This document shows positions 1-5,271 of a stretch of 5,271 bases of DNA, piece after piece (positions within the stretch are counted from its first letter, which is position 1; every line of letters starts with the position of its first letter). The position numbers and the translations under genes were made by a program. The stretch spans positions 1 to 5,271 of the forward strand of contig JAJQHT010000073.1 of NCBI GenBank assembly GCA_021199595.1, in the 5' to 3' direction. The DNA comes from Oscillospiraceae bacterium (GTDB lineage Bacteria; Bacillota; Clostridia; Oscillospirales; Oscillospiraceae). Under the pieces are notes generated by a model. That model saw nothing but the letters and a program-made list of their open reading frames with translations. It did no database searches and was not told the origin of the DNA.

Positions 1-434
1 GGGACGTTCAGCATCCGCGCCATGGTCTGCGCGAATAGGGTCTTGCCGCTGCCCGTCGGCCCCACCAGCAGGATGTTGGACTTTTGCAGGTCAACATTCG
101 TCTCTCCCCCGTGAAGAATACGCTTATAGTGGTTGTATACCGCCACGGACAGGGCCACCTTCGCCCGCTCCTGGCCGATAATATATTCGTCCAGCGCGGC
201 CTTTATCTCCTTGGGCTTGGGAACATTTCCGGCCGTCAGCTGGCCGATTTGAGTGTCTCGGTTGTATTCCGGCTGTTCTTTCAGGGCGAAGTCATCGCCG
301 ATGATGTCCACACACAGACGGACGCACTCGTCGCAGATATAGGCGTCGTTTCCGGCAATCAGCCGTCCTGTCTGGGACTGGGGTTTGCCGCAAAAGCTGC
401 ACCGTATCGTTTTTCTATCGCCGTCTCTCGGCAT
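1..434 (-). CDS. clpX: ATP-dependent Clp protease ATP-binding subunit ClpX (partial, N-terminal 144 residues)
   Basis: ClpX is a cytoplasmic AAA+ unfoldase. It recognises tagged substrates, unfolds them using ATP and threads them into the ClpP chamber. The visible part begins with the ClpX zinc-binding domain: four cysteines, C12 and C15 (CSFC) then C34 and C37 (CDEC), which in the family bind zinc and mediate dimerisation and adaptor or substrate contact. A linker leads to [20 protein letters not shown] (about 83-102), the family's entry into the AAA+ module, and then to the Walker A motif GPTGSGKT (125-132, K131). The gene runs off the left edge soon after Walker A, so Walker B, the sensor motifs and the ClpP-docking loop are not visible; full-length ClpX is about 410-430 residues. 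The start ATG at 434 follows AGGGG with a 9-base spacer, and the stop of clpP lies 14 bases upstream, so co-transcription with clpP is very likely. Identification is secure. Confidence 0.97.
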   Translation of the reverse strand, partial: MPRDGDRKTIRCSFCGKPQSQTGRLIAGNDAYICDECVRLCVDIIGDDFALKEQPEYNRDTQIGQLTAGNVPKPKEIKAALDEYIIGQERAKVALSVAVYNHYKRILHGGETNVDLQKSNILLVGPTGSGKTLFAQTMARMLNV

Positions 435-448
435 TCGTTCTTTCCCCT

Positions 449-1030
449 TTATCTTTTATAAATAACCTGGTCGATAAGGCCAAATTCCTTGGCCTCCTCC
501 GCCGTCATGAAGTTATCCCGCTCGCAGGCTTCCACGATGACCTCATAAGGCTGATTGGTGTTTTCCGCCAGAATATGATTCATCCGCTCCTTGATGGTTT
601 CCAGACGACGCAGATGGATGGCCATATCGGTGATCTGTCCCTGCGTGCCGGCAGAGGGCTGATGAATCATAATCTCCGCGTTGGGCAGGGCGATACGCTT
701 GCCCTTCGCGCCGCTGGACAGCAAAAATGCGCCCATACTGGCCCCCAGGCCCACACAGATGGTGGAAACGTCGCACTTAATGTACTGCATGGTGTCATAA
801 ATCGCCATGCCCGCCGTGACGCTGCCGCCGGGACTGTTGATGTAAAACTGGATGTCCTTGTCCGGATCCTGCCCCTCCAGATAGAGAAGCTGGGCCACCA
901 CAAGGGATGCGGTAGTGTCGTTTACCTCCTCCGACAGCATGATGATGCGGTCGTTCAGCAAACGGGAAAAAATATCATAGGAACGCTCCCCGCGGGAGGT
1001 CTGTTCCACTACATACGGTACTAAGCTCAT
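449..1030 (-). CDS. clpP: ATP-dependent Clp protease proteolytic subunit ClpP
   Basis: ClpP is the serine peptidase of the Clp system. Fourteen subunits form a barrel that degrades proteins delivered by ClpX or another Clp ATPase. With this start the protein has 193 residues, close to the usual 193-207. The catalytic triad is intact: S98 in GASMGAFL, H123 in MIHQP, and D172 in ERDNF, at the same positions as I recall for Bacillus subtilis ClpP. The oxyanion-loop motif NSPGGS is at 65-70, and the N-terminus ([20 protein letters not shown]) matches mature ClpP with little or no propeptide. I chose the ATG at 1030 rather than the in-frame ATG at 1051 because AGGAG lies 10 bases upstream of 1030, inside the first codons of the longer reading, and because homologues start here. 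It lies between tig (47-base gap) and clpX (14-base gap). I saw no CtsR or CIRCE operator upstream. Confidence 0.97.
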   Translation of the reverse strand: MSLVPYVVEQTSRGERSYDIFSRLLNDRIIMLSEEVNDTTASLVVAQLLYLEGQDPDKDIQFYINSPGGSVTAGMAIYDTMQYIKCDVSTICVGLGASMGAFLLSSGAKGKRIALPNAEIMIHQPSAGTQGQITDMAIHLRRLETIKERMNHILAENTNQPYEVIVEACERDNFMTAEEAKEFGLIDQVIYKR

Positions 1031-1040
1031 GATAACATCT

Positions 1041-1047
1041 CTCCTTT
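1041..1047 (-). promoter_or_regulatory. Ribosome binding site that fixes the clpP start
   Basis: On the minus strand AAAGGAG lies 10 bases before the ATG at 1030. An in-frame ATG at 1051 is upstream of this site and would have the Shine-Dalgarno sequence inside its own codons 2-4, so the downstream ATG is favoured. The upstream ATG has only a weak GGATAGG five bases before it. Confidence 0.8.
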
Positions 1048-1077
1048 CCATAAGAGCCTATCCATTTTTTGCCTGGC

Positions 1078-2439
1078 TTATTCCGCCGGAGTCTCAGCTT
1101 CCTCCGCCGGGGCTTCCTCCTCAGCTGCGGGAGCTTCTTCCTCAGGCTCCTCCTCCACAGGCTCGGTGGGAACGCCGGTGGTGAAGATGATGTCCGCAGC
1201 GCGGCGGGACTTAATGTCGCTGACGATGGCATCCACAGGAACGGCGCCCTTCACAGTCTCCAGATTCGCCTGGTACTGGTCGGCAACCTTTTCATACTCC
1301 GCGTCGATGTCCTCCTGGGAGACCTCAATGCCCTCTGCCGTGGCGATGGCATCCAGCAGCAGCTCAGTCTTCACCCGGCGCTCCGCCGTGGGACGGCACT
1401 GCTCCCGGAAATCCGCCACAGTCTGACCAAGATACTGGAGATAAAGCTGAAGGTTCAGGCCGTTCATCTGTAGATTCTGGTCATATTCGTTTATCATATT
1501 GTCTATCTGCTCTTCCACCATCGCGTCGGGAATATCGGCTTCGATGGCGTCCCCGGCCTTTATAATCAGATTGTTCTGGAAATCCTCCTCCGCAGCGGCG
1601 GCGGCAGTCTCCTCCAGGCGTGTGCGGACAGAGGCTTTATACTCCTCCAGGGTGTCGAACTCGGAAACGTCCTTTGCGAACTCATCGTCCAGCTCGGGCA
1701 GCTCCTCTTGCTTGACCTCCTGGCACTTCACATGGAACACAGCGGCCTTTCCAGCCAGCTCCTCCGCGTGATACGCCTCAGGGAAGGTAACGTCAATGTC
1801 CTTCTCCTCCCCGGCAGACATACCCACAACGCCGTCCTCAAAGCCGGGGATGAAGGAGTTGGAGCCAAGCTCCAGATTATGTCCCTCGGCAGCGCCGCCG
1901 TCAAAGGCAACGCCGTCCACAGTGCCCAGATAGTCGATGACCACGGTATCCCCCTTCTGGGCAGGGCGCTCCACGGTCACGATGCGGGCATTGCGCTTTT
2001 GAACCTTCGCAAGCTCTGCATCCACCTTCTCCTCCGGCACTTCTCCAGACGCCTTGGGAGCCTCCACGCCCCGGTACTGGCCCAGCGTGACCTCCGGCCA
2101 GATGGCTGTGATGAAGGAAATGGTCAGCTCCTTTTCCTCGGATACGTCTGTACTTTTCACCGCAGGGCGGCCCACAGCCCGCAGCTCCAGCTCTTTCACG
2201 GCGAACTGGAATGCGCCGGGCGCCAGCTCCTCGGCAGCGTCTTCATAGAAAACATCCTTGCCGTACATTCCCTCGATGACCATGCGGGGCGCCTTGCCCT
2301 TGCGGAAGCCCTGAATATATATCTGGCTCTTGTTCTTTTGATAGACCGCGTTAATGGCCTTCTCAAACTCGGCGGCGTCGCACACCACGTCAAAGGCGGT
2401 AGTGCTCTTTTCCTGCTTCTCTACATTCTTTACGATCAT
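1078..2439 (-). CDS. tig: Trigger factor, ribosome-associated chaperone and peptidyl-prolyl isomerase
   Basis: Trigger factor docks at the ribosomal exit tunnel, shields nascent chains and has peptidyl-prolyl cis/trans isomerase activity. The 453-residue protein has the standard order. An N-terminal ribosome-binding domain (about 1-145) carries the signature GFRKGKAPR (44-52). An FKBP-type isomerase domain (about 160-245) includes GDTVVIDYLGTVDG and the LGSNSFIPGFEDGVVGM stretch. A helical C-terminal chaperone domain runs from about 246 to 420. The family is usually about 425-450 residues. The final 30 residues (424-453) form an acidic Glu/Pro/Ala tail with an imperfect seven-residue period (EEAPAAE, EEAPAEE) and no basic residues. 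The ATG at 2439 is preferred over the in-frame ATG at 2514: AAGGAG lies 10 bases before it, and MIVKNVEKQEKS is a normal trigger factor N-terminus. The first gene of the probable tig-clpP-clpX operon, it has a strong promoter candidate 66-94 bases upstream. Confidence 0.97.
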   Translation of the reverse strand: MIVKNVEKQEKSTTAFDVVCDAAEFEKAINAVYQKNKSQIYIQGFRKGKAPRMVIEGMYGKDVFYEDAAEELAPGAFQFAVKELELRAVGRPAVKSTDVSEEKELTISFITAIWPEVTLGQYRGVEAPKASGEVPEEKVDAELAKVQKRNARIVTVERPAQKGDTVVIDYLGTVDGVAFDGGAAEGHNLELGSNSFIPGFEDGVVGMSAGEEKDIDVTFPEAYHAEELAGKAAVFHVKCQEVKQEELPELDDEFAKDVSEFDTLEEYKASVRTRLEETAAAAAEEDFQNNLIIKAGDAIEADIPDAMVEEQIDNMINEYDQNLQMNGLNLQLYLQYLGQTVADFREQCRPTAERRVKTELLLDAIATAEGIEVSQEDIDAEYEKVADQYQANLETVKGAVPVDAIVSDIKSRRAADIIFTTGVPTEPVEEEPEEEAPAAEEEAPAEEAETPAE

Positions 2440-2449
2440 GGGTTGGTGT

Positions 2450-2455
2450 CTCCTT
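2450..2455 (-). promoter_or_regulatory. Ribosome binding site of tig
   Basis: AAGGAG on the minus strand lies 10 bases before the ATG at 2439. It decides the start against the in-frame ATG at 2514, which would add 25 residues unlike any trigger factor N-terminus and falls between the two halves of the leader and promoter region. Confidence 0.8.
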
Positions 2456-2504
2456 CCTATATTACGCGGATGAAAAAAGAATTTATAAAGTGAATCAAGT
2501 TTGT

Positions 2505-2533
2505 ATTGTACCAAATCTTATAGAATTTTACAA
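2505..2533 (-). promoter_or_regulatory. Probable sigma-70/SigA-type promoter of tig-clpP-clpX
   Basis: On the minus strand TTGTAA (2533-2528, 4 of 6 to TTGACA) is followed by exactly 17 bases and TACAAT (2510-2505, 5 of 6 to TATAAT). The bases just before the -10 read TGG, giving an extended -10 (TGn). The expected start of transcription is near 2498, for a leader of about 59 bases before the tig ATG. The -35 element lies inside the last codons of the phosphoesterase gene and the spacer contains that gene's stop codon. The assignment rests on consensus match and position only. Confidence 0.6.
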
Positions 2534-3207
2534 GGCTTAAAGAAAATTCCGTCCCCGGAAACGCACATATGCCGCGTCCCCTCCCAGGTTCCGTTGAAGG
2601 CCAGACGCAGGCTGTCGCCATGGAGATGACCGCTGCAGCAGACCTTTACCTGGTACTGCCGAAAAAGGGACAATATCTCCGGGCAGAGGTATCCGCCGTA
2701 TTTCGGCGGATAGTGGAGGAAAACGTATTTATCCCGCTCCCCCGCCGCCTTCAGGCTGGCCTCCAAACGCAGGGTCTCCCGGTCAATCAGCTTCTTGTCG
2801 TGGGCTGTGCCCCGGGATTCTTCATAAAACCAGCCCTTTGTGCCGCAGATGGCGGCATTCTCCCCGTAGGGAAAGGCGTTATTGTGAAGAAACGCGATGG
2901 TGTGCAGACCGTTTTTTTCCAGAAAGGCGTTCAGCTTGGCGGCGGATGTCCACCAATAATCGTGGTTGCCCTTCAAAATGATTTTCCGGCCAGGTAGCGC
3001 CTCAATAAAGCGAAAATCCTCCAGCGCTTCGTCCAGGTCTATGCCCCAGCTCACGTCTCCGCAGAGGACACACACATCCTCCGGCCCCAGCGCGGAAAAG
3101 CCTTTTTTTATTTTTTCAACATAATTATCCCATCGGGGGCCGAACACGTCCATAGGCTTATTGGCCGTCAGGGACAGATGCAGGTCGCCTATGGCAAAAA
3201 GTGACAT
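2518..3207 (-). CDS. Calcineurin-like metallophosphoesterase
   Basis: This is a soluble two-metal phosphohydrolase of the calcineurin-like superfamily, 229 residues. The metal-binding and catalytic motifs are complete and in order: D8 and H10 in GDLHLS, D51 in CGDVSWG, the GNHD block at 80-83 (N81, H82), H165 in LHYPP, and H194/H196 in GHLHG. The start, MSLFAIGDLH, puts the first motif right at the N-terminus, as in this family. It resembles the COG1768-type predicted phosphohydrolases, whose substrate I cannot state. The start at 3207 is preferred because GGGAGGAG lies 11 bases upstream. The open frame continues to 3438, but that extension is the reverse of the DUF1540 gene and has no phosphoesterase features. 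It is divergent from DUF1540 (49-base gap) and followed 78 bases later by tig. No terminator hairpin is visible after its stop, so some read-through into tig is possible. Confidence 0.9.
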   Translation of the reverse strand: MSLFAIGDLHLSLTANKPMDVFGPRWDNYVEKIKKGFSALGPEDVCVLCGDVSWGIDLDEALEDFRFIEALPGRKIILKGNHDYWWTSAAKLNAFLEKNGLHTIAFLHNNAFPYGENAAICGTKGWFYEESRGTAHDKKLIDRETLRLEASLKAAGERDKYVFLHYPPKYGGYLCPEILSLFRQYQVKVCCSGHLHGDSLRLAFNGTWEGTRHMCVSGDGIFFKPCKIL

Positions 3208-3218
3208 GAGTATAAACG

Positions 3219-3226
3219 CTCCTCCC
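3219..3226 (-). promoter_or_regulatory. Ribosome binding site of the metallophosphoesterase gene
   Basis: GGGAGGAG on the minus strand, with AGGAG 11 bases before the ATG at 3207. It supports the short start and rules against the 77-residue upstream extension. Confidence 0.75.
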
Positions 3227-3244
3227 GCCGCAAATACTATCCGC

Positions 3245-3251
3245 GAGGTGA
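3245..3251 (+). promoter_or_regulatory. Ribosome binding site of the DUF1540 gene
   Basis: GAGGTGA lies 5 bases before the ATG at 3257. It sets this start within a longer open frame that reaches back to 3161, which would otherwise overlap the start of the divergent phosphoesterase gene. Confidence 0.75.
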
Positions 3252-3256
3252 TTGAG

Positions 3257-3454
3257 ATGGACAAAAGAAACTGCGACAGCCAGGGCTGCGACTGCATCAG
3301 CGGTGTTTGCTGCAGCGTGGAAAACTGCAAGCACCACGCAATCGGTGATGTTTGCACCGCCACGCATATCAACGTCAAGAGCGAGGACGCCACCACAAAG
3401 GCCGAGACCTTCTGCGGCACCTTCGCGCCTGTGGACACCTGGCAGACTATGTAA
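3257..3454 (+). CDS. Small cysteine-rich DUF1540 protein
   Basis: This 65-residue protein has eight cysteines (C6, C11, C13, C18, C19, C24, C33, C53). The part from residue 18 to 58 follows the DUF1540 pattern: CSVENC (C19, C24), a cysteine before TATHINVKSEDA (C33), and C53 in ETFCGTF. DUF1540 proteins are small, cysteine-rich and thought to bind a metal; their function is not established. An extra N-terminal cluster (C6, C11, C13, C18) precedes the core and may be a partial second metal site, which is inference. No signal peptide or membrane segment is visible. The start is set by GAGGTGA 5 bases upstream. It is the only plus-strand gene here: divergent from the phosphoesterase gene, convergent with thrC. 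I could not find a convincing promoter upstream. The hairpin after it carries a T-run only in the thrC direction. Family assignment is good; role is unknown. Confidence 0.88.
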   Translation: MDKRNCDSQGCDCISGVCCSVENCKHHAIGDVCTATHINVKSEDATTKAETFCGTFAPVDTWQTM

Positions 3455-3484
3455 AAACCTCAGGGGCGGCTTCACGCCGCCTCT
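3453..3484 (-). terminator. Intrinsic terminator of thrC
   Basis: On the minus strand a 9-base-pair stem (3484-3476 with 3470-3462, six G-C pairs next to the loop, one G.T wobble) closes a five-base loop. Four bases (GAGG) and a run of five T (3457-3453) follow. It begins 16 bases after the thrC stop codon. The T-run overlaps the final codons and stop of the convergent DUF1540 gene. Read on the plus strand the same hairpin is followed by ACATACATG and not by a T-run, so it should work mainly for thrC. Confidence 0.72.
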
Positions 3485-3499
3485 ACATACATGAGGCGT

Positions 3500-4981
3500 T
3501 TACGCGAGAAACTCCGCCACGGCCTTTTCCATATCCGCGGTCTCGACCCATTTCTGGAATCGAACGGGCTTATTGGCAAGAGAGGCCAGAGGCGCGGGGG
3601 CGGCAATCCCCGTTTTGGCCGCCAGCATATCCATCAGGGCCGGGCCAGTCTCCTCCGTCTGAACCCCAAGGGCCTCCAGCACGGAGCCGCCGAATTTATA
3701 GGGGCTGGCCGTGGACACGATGACGCACGGCGCGTCTGAGCCGGTCTCCGCCCGATAATCCGCCAGCACCCGGCTGGCCACGGCGGTATGGGTGTCCATA
3801 AGATAGCTCTCCTCGCTCCAGCGCTTTCCAATCTCCGCCAGAGAGTCGGCGTTTTTGCAGTAGCCGCCGTAAAACTCCGCCTGGACTGCGGCGCGGATGG
3901 CCTCGCCCACATCATACCGGCCGGCGTCCGAGAGCTGGGCCATAAACCCTGCGACAGCGGCAGCATCCCCGGTCAGGCAATACAGAAGCCGCTCCAGGTT
4001 GGAGGACACCAGAATGTCCATGGACGGGGAACCGGTCTGATAGAAGGGCCGGTTTCTGTCGTATATGCCGGTGCGGATGAAATCGGTCAGAACATTGTTG
4101 TCGTTGGAGGCGCAGATAAACCGGCCCACAGGCAGGCCCATCTGCTTTGCGAACCACCCGGCCAGGATGTTGCCAAAATTTCCGGTGGGAACGCAGAAGT
4201 CCAGCTTGTCCCCCATGGCAATCTTCCCCGCATTCACAAAATCGCAGTAGGCGGAGAAATAATAGACAATCTGCGGAACCAGACGGCCCCAGTTTATAGA
4301 GTTCGCGGAGCTGAGGAAATAGCCGCGCTCATTCAGCTTCGCGGCAAATTCCGTGTCGGCAAAGATTTTCTTCACCCCGGTCTGTGCGTCGTCGAAGTTT
4401 CCTTCCACCGCCACTACGTTTACGTTTTCGCCCTCCTGGGTGGCCATTTGCAGCTTCTGCACCTGAGACACGCCGTTTCTGGGGTAGAACACCATGATCC
4501 GGGTGCCGGGTACGTCCCGGAAGCCCTCCAGGGCCGCCTTGCCCGTGTCGCCGCTGGTGGCCACCAGAATGCTGACGGTGCGCTTTTCTCCATTTTTCCC
4601 AAGGCTGGCAGTCAGGAGCCGGGGCATGATTTGAAGCGCCATATCCTTGAATGCGCAGGTGGGGCCGTGCCACAGCTCCAGCACGCCGGTTTTGTCGTCC
4701 AGCATATGCAGCGGCGCAATGGCCGGGGTATCGAAATTATCCCCATAGGAGGCGGCAGCGATCTGCTCCAGCTCCGCCTGGGAAAATTCCTCCAAGTACA
4801 GCCCCAGGACACGCACCGCCCTGGCCCGGTAATCCAGGCTGCACAGCTCGCGGATAAAATCCTGGCTCACAGAGGGTATTTCCGTGGGTACATACAGCCC
4901 CCCGTCCGGGGCTATGCCATGAATAATGGCCTGGGATGCGGTGATGCCCGCCGTTCCCTGTCTTGTGCTGACATAGTTCAT
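3500..4981 (-). CDS. thrC: Threonine synthase
   Basis: Threonine synthase converts O-phospho-L-homoserine and water to L-threonine and phosphate, the last step of threonine biosynthesis, using pyridoxal phosphate (PLP). The protein has 493 residues, which fits the longer fungal/E. coli-like class (about 430-500). The N-terminus MNYVSTRQG is typical. The PLP lysine is K112 in HGPTCAFKDMALQ, ATSGDTGKAA (141-150) is the conserved serine/threonine dehydratase-fold loop, and PTGNFGNILAG (265-275) is the cofactor phosphate-binding loop. FLSSANSINWGR (222-233) is also a family motif. No key residue is missing. The ATG at 4981 overlaps the yraN stop as ATGA; AGAGGA lies 12 bases upstream, a rather weak site, so translational coupling to yraN is likely. 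An intrinsic terminator follows the stop codon. No regulatory leader for threonine is visible, but the start of the transcript is outside the window. Confidence 0.96.
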   Translation of the reverse strand: MNYVSTRQGTAGITASQAIIHGIAPDGGLYVPTEIPSVSQDFIRELCSLDYRARAVRVLGLYLEEFSQAELEQIAAASYGDNFDTPAIAPLHMLDDKTGVLELWHGPTCAFKDMALQIMPRLLTASLGKNGEKRTVSILVATSGDTGKAALEGFRDVPGTRIMVFYPRNGVSQVQKLQMATQEGENVNVVAVEGNFDDAQTGVKKIFADTEFAAKLNERGYFLSSANSINWGRLVPQIVYYFSAYCDFVNAGKIAMGDKLDFCVPTGNFGNILAGWFAKQMGLPVGRFICASNDNNVLTDFIRTGIYDRNRPFYQTGSPSMDILVSSNLERLLYCLTGDAAAVAGFMAQLSDAGRYDVGEAIRAAVQAEFYGGYCKNADSLAEIGKRWSEESYLMDTHTAVASRVLADYRAETGSDAPCVIVSTASPYKFGGSVLEALGVQTEETGPALMDMLAAKTGIAAPAPLASLANKPVRFQKWVETADMEKAVAEFLA

Positions 4982-5271
4982 ATCTGGTAAGCGTCCTCTA
5001 TATGATGTATTTCCGGTTTTTGGGTCATCGCCCCCTGGGGGGCATATACCTCCAGCACGTCAAACCGGGGCTGGCGGCTGGTGGGATTTCTGGACAGCCA
5101 CAGTTCCGCCGTCGTGATGACGCGGCGCTGCTTGTCCTCCGTCACATATTCCATTGCGCGGGCAAAGTCCGCATTCCGGCGGAGCTTCACCTCGGCGAAC
5201 ACGATATAGCGTCTGTTCCGGGCGATAATGTCTATCTCCCCAAAACGGCAGGAAAAATTGCGGCCAATGAT
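4978..5271 (-). CDS. YraN/UPF0102 family nuclease-fold protein (partial, N-terminus missing)
   Basis: The frame is open to the right edge, so about 20-25 N-terminal residues of a usually 115-125-residue protein are missing. The visible 97 residues carry the family core: RNFSCRFGEIDIIA followed by FAEVKLR. E12 and D14 of GEID with E27 and K29 of EVK (numbered from the first visible residue) fit the PD-(D/E)XK nuclease active site. The VITTAELWLSRNP helix and the closing HHIEDAYQI also match UPF0102. The family is widespread, related to Holliday junction resolvase folds, and its cellular role is poorly defined. An internal GTG at 5202 could be read as a start, but the conserved GEID motif lies upstream, so the true start is outside the window. 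Its TGA overlaps the thrC ATG by four bases. Confidence 0.9.
   Translation of the reverse strand: MIGRNFSCRFGEIDIIARNRRYIVFAEVKLRRNADFARAMEYVTEDKQRRVITTAELWLSRNPTSRQPRFDVLEVYAPQGAMTQKPEIHHIEDAYQI

Noticed and set aside
1031..1077. A separate clpP promoter or a heat-shock operator (CtsR, CIRCE) in the tig-clpP gap
   Set aside because: The 47-base gap contains no paired -35/-10 hexamers, no CtsR-like heptad repeat and no CIRCE inverted repeat. Co-transcription from tig is simpler.
1708..2493. A 261-codon plus-strand open frame opposite tig
   Set aside because: It is antisense to trigger factor and its residues do not resemble any family. It is the codon-bias shadow of tig.
2440..2514. A 25-residue N-terminal extension of trigger factor
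   Set aside because: No ribosome binding site precedes the ATG at 2514, that ATG lies upstream of the predicted transcription start, and the family begins at MIVKN.
3211..3240. TATAAA (3211-3216) and TACTAT (3235-3240) as -10 elements for DUF1540
   Set aside because: Neither has a recognisable -35 at 16-19 bases on the plus strand, so I do not call a promoter.
3208..3438. A 77-residue N-terminal extension of the phosphoesterase with a hydrophobic, membrane-like stretch
   Set aside because: The stretch is the reverse complement of the DUF1540 gene and its leader. A strong ribosome binding site and the family's normal N-terminus place the start at 3207.
3788..4990. A 400-codon open frame on the plus strand opposite thrC
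   Set aside because: It is fully antisense to a well-supported threonine synthase, has no recognisable domain and no good ribosome binding site. Long antisense frames are expected in GC-rich coding DNA.

Overview
The window is a compact housekeeping stretch of a bacterial chromosome. It looks like a GC-rich member of the Firmicutes, most likely class Clostridia and perhaps Oscillospiraceae. The grounds are strong AGGAG-type ribosome binding sites, a ClpP whose catalytic residues fall at the same positions as in Bacillus subtilis, a small DUF1540 cysteine-rich protein (a family I associate with Clostridia and Bacilli), and the gene order tig-clpP-clpX. The taxonomic placement is inference; no rRNA or other marker is present.

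Layout, right to left, because all genes but one are on the minus strand. First comes the 3' part of a YraN/UPF0102 nuclease-fold gene, cut by the right edge (4978-5271). It overlaps thrC, threonine synthase (3500-4981), by four bases (ATGA). A hairpin plus T-run at 3453-3484 probably terminates thrC. A single plus-strand gene of 65 codons (3257-3454, DUF1540) converges on thrC and diverges from a calcineurin-like metallophosphoesterase gene (2518-3207). The proteostasis cluster follows: tig, trigger factor (1078-2439); clpP, the ClpP peptidase (449-1030); and clpX, the ClpX unfoldase, cut by the left edge (1-434).

Trigger factor binds nascent chains at the ribosome and helps them fold. ClpX unfolds selected proteins and feeds them to ClpP for degradation. 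The 47-base and 14-base gaps between these genes suggest one transcript. A good vegetative-type promoter (TTGTAA-17-TACAAT with an extended -10) sits at the end of the phosphoesterase gene and could start it. The thrC/yraN pair, the phosphoesterase and the DUF1540 gene show no functional link to this cluster beyond position.

Gene coverage is nearly continuous, and no gap exceeds 80 bases. I saw no mobile element, CRISPR array, tRNA, rRNA, phage gene or obvious novel system. The points most worth a second look are the inverted cysteine-rich DUF1540 gene with no terminator of its own, the acidic repeat tail on trigger factor, and the promoter embedded in the upstream gene.
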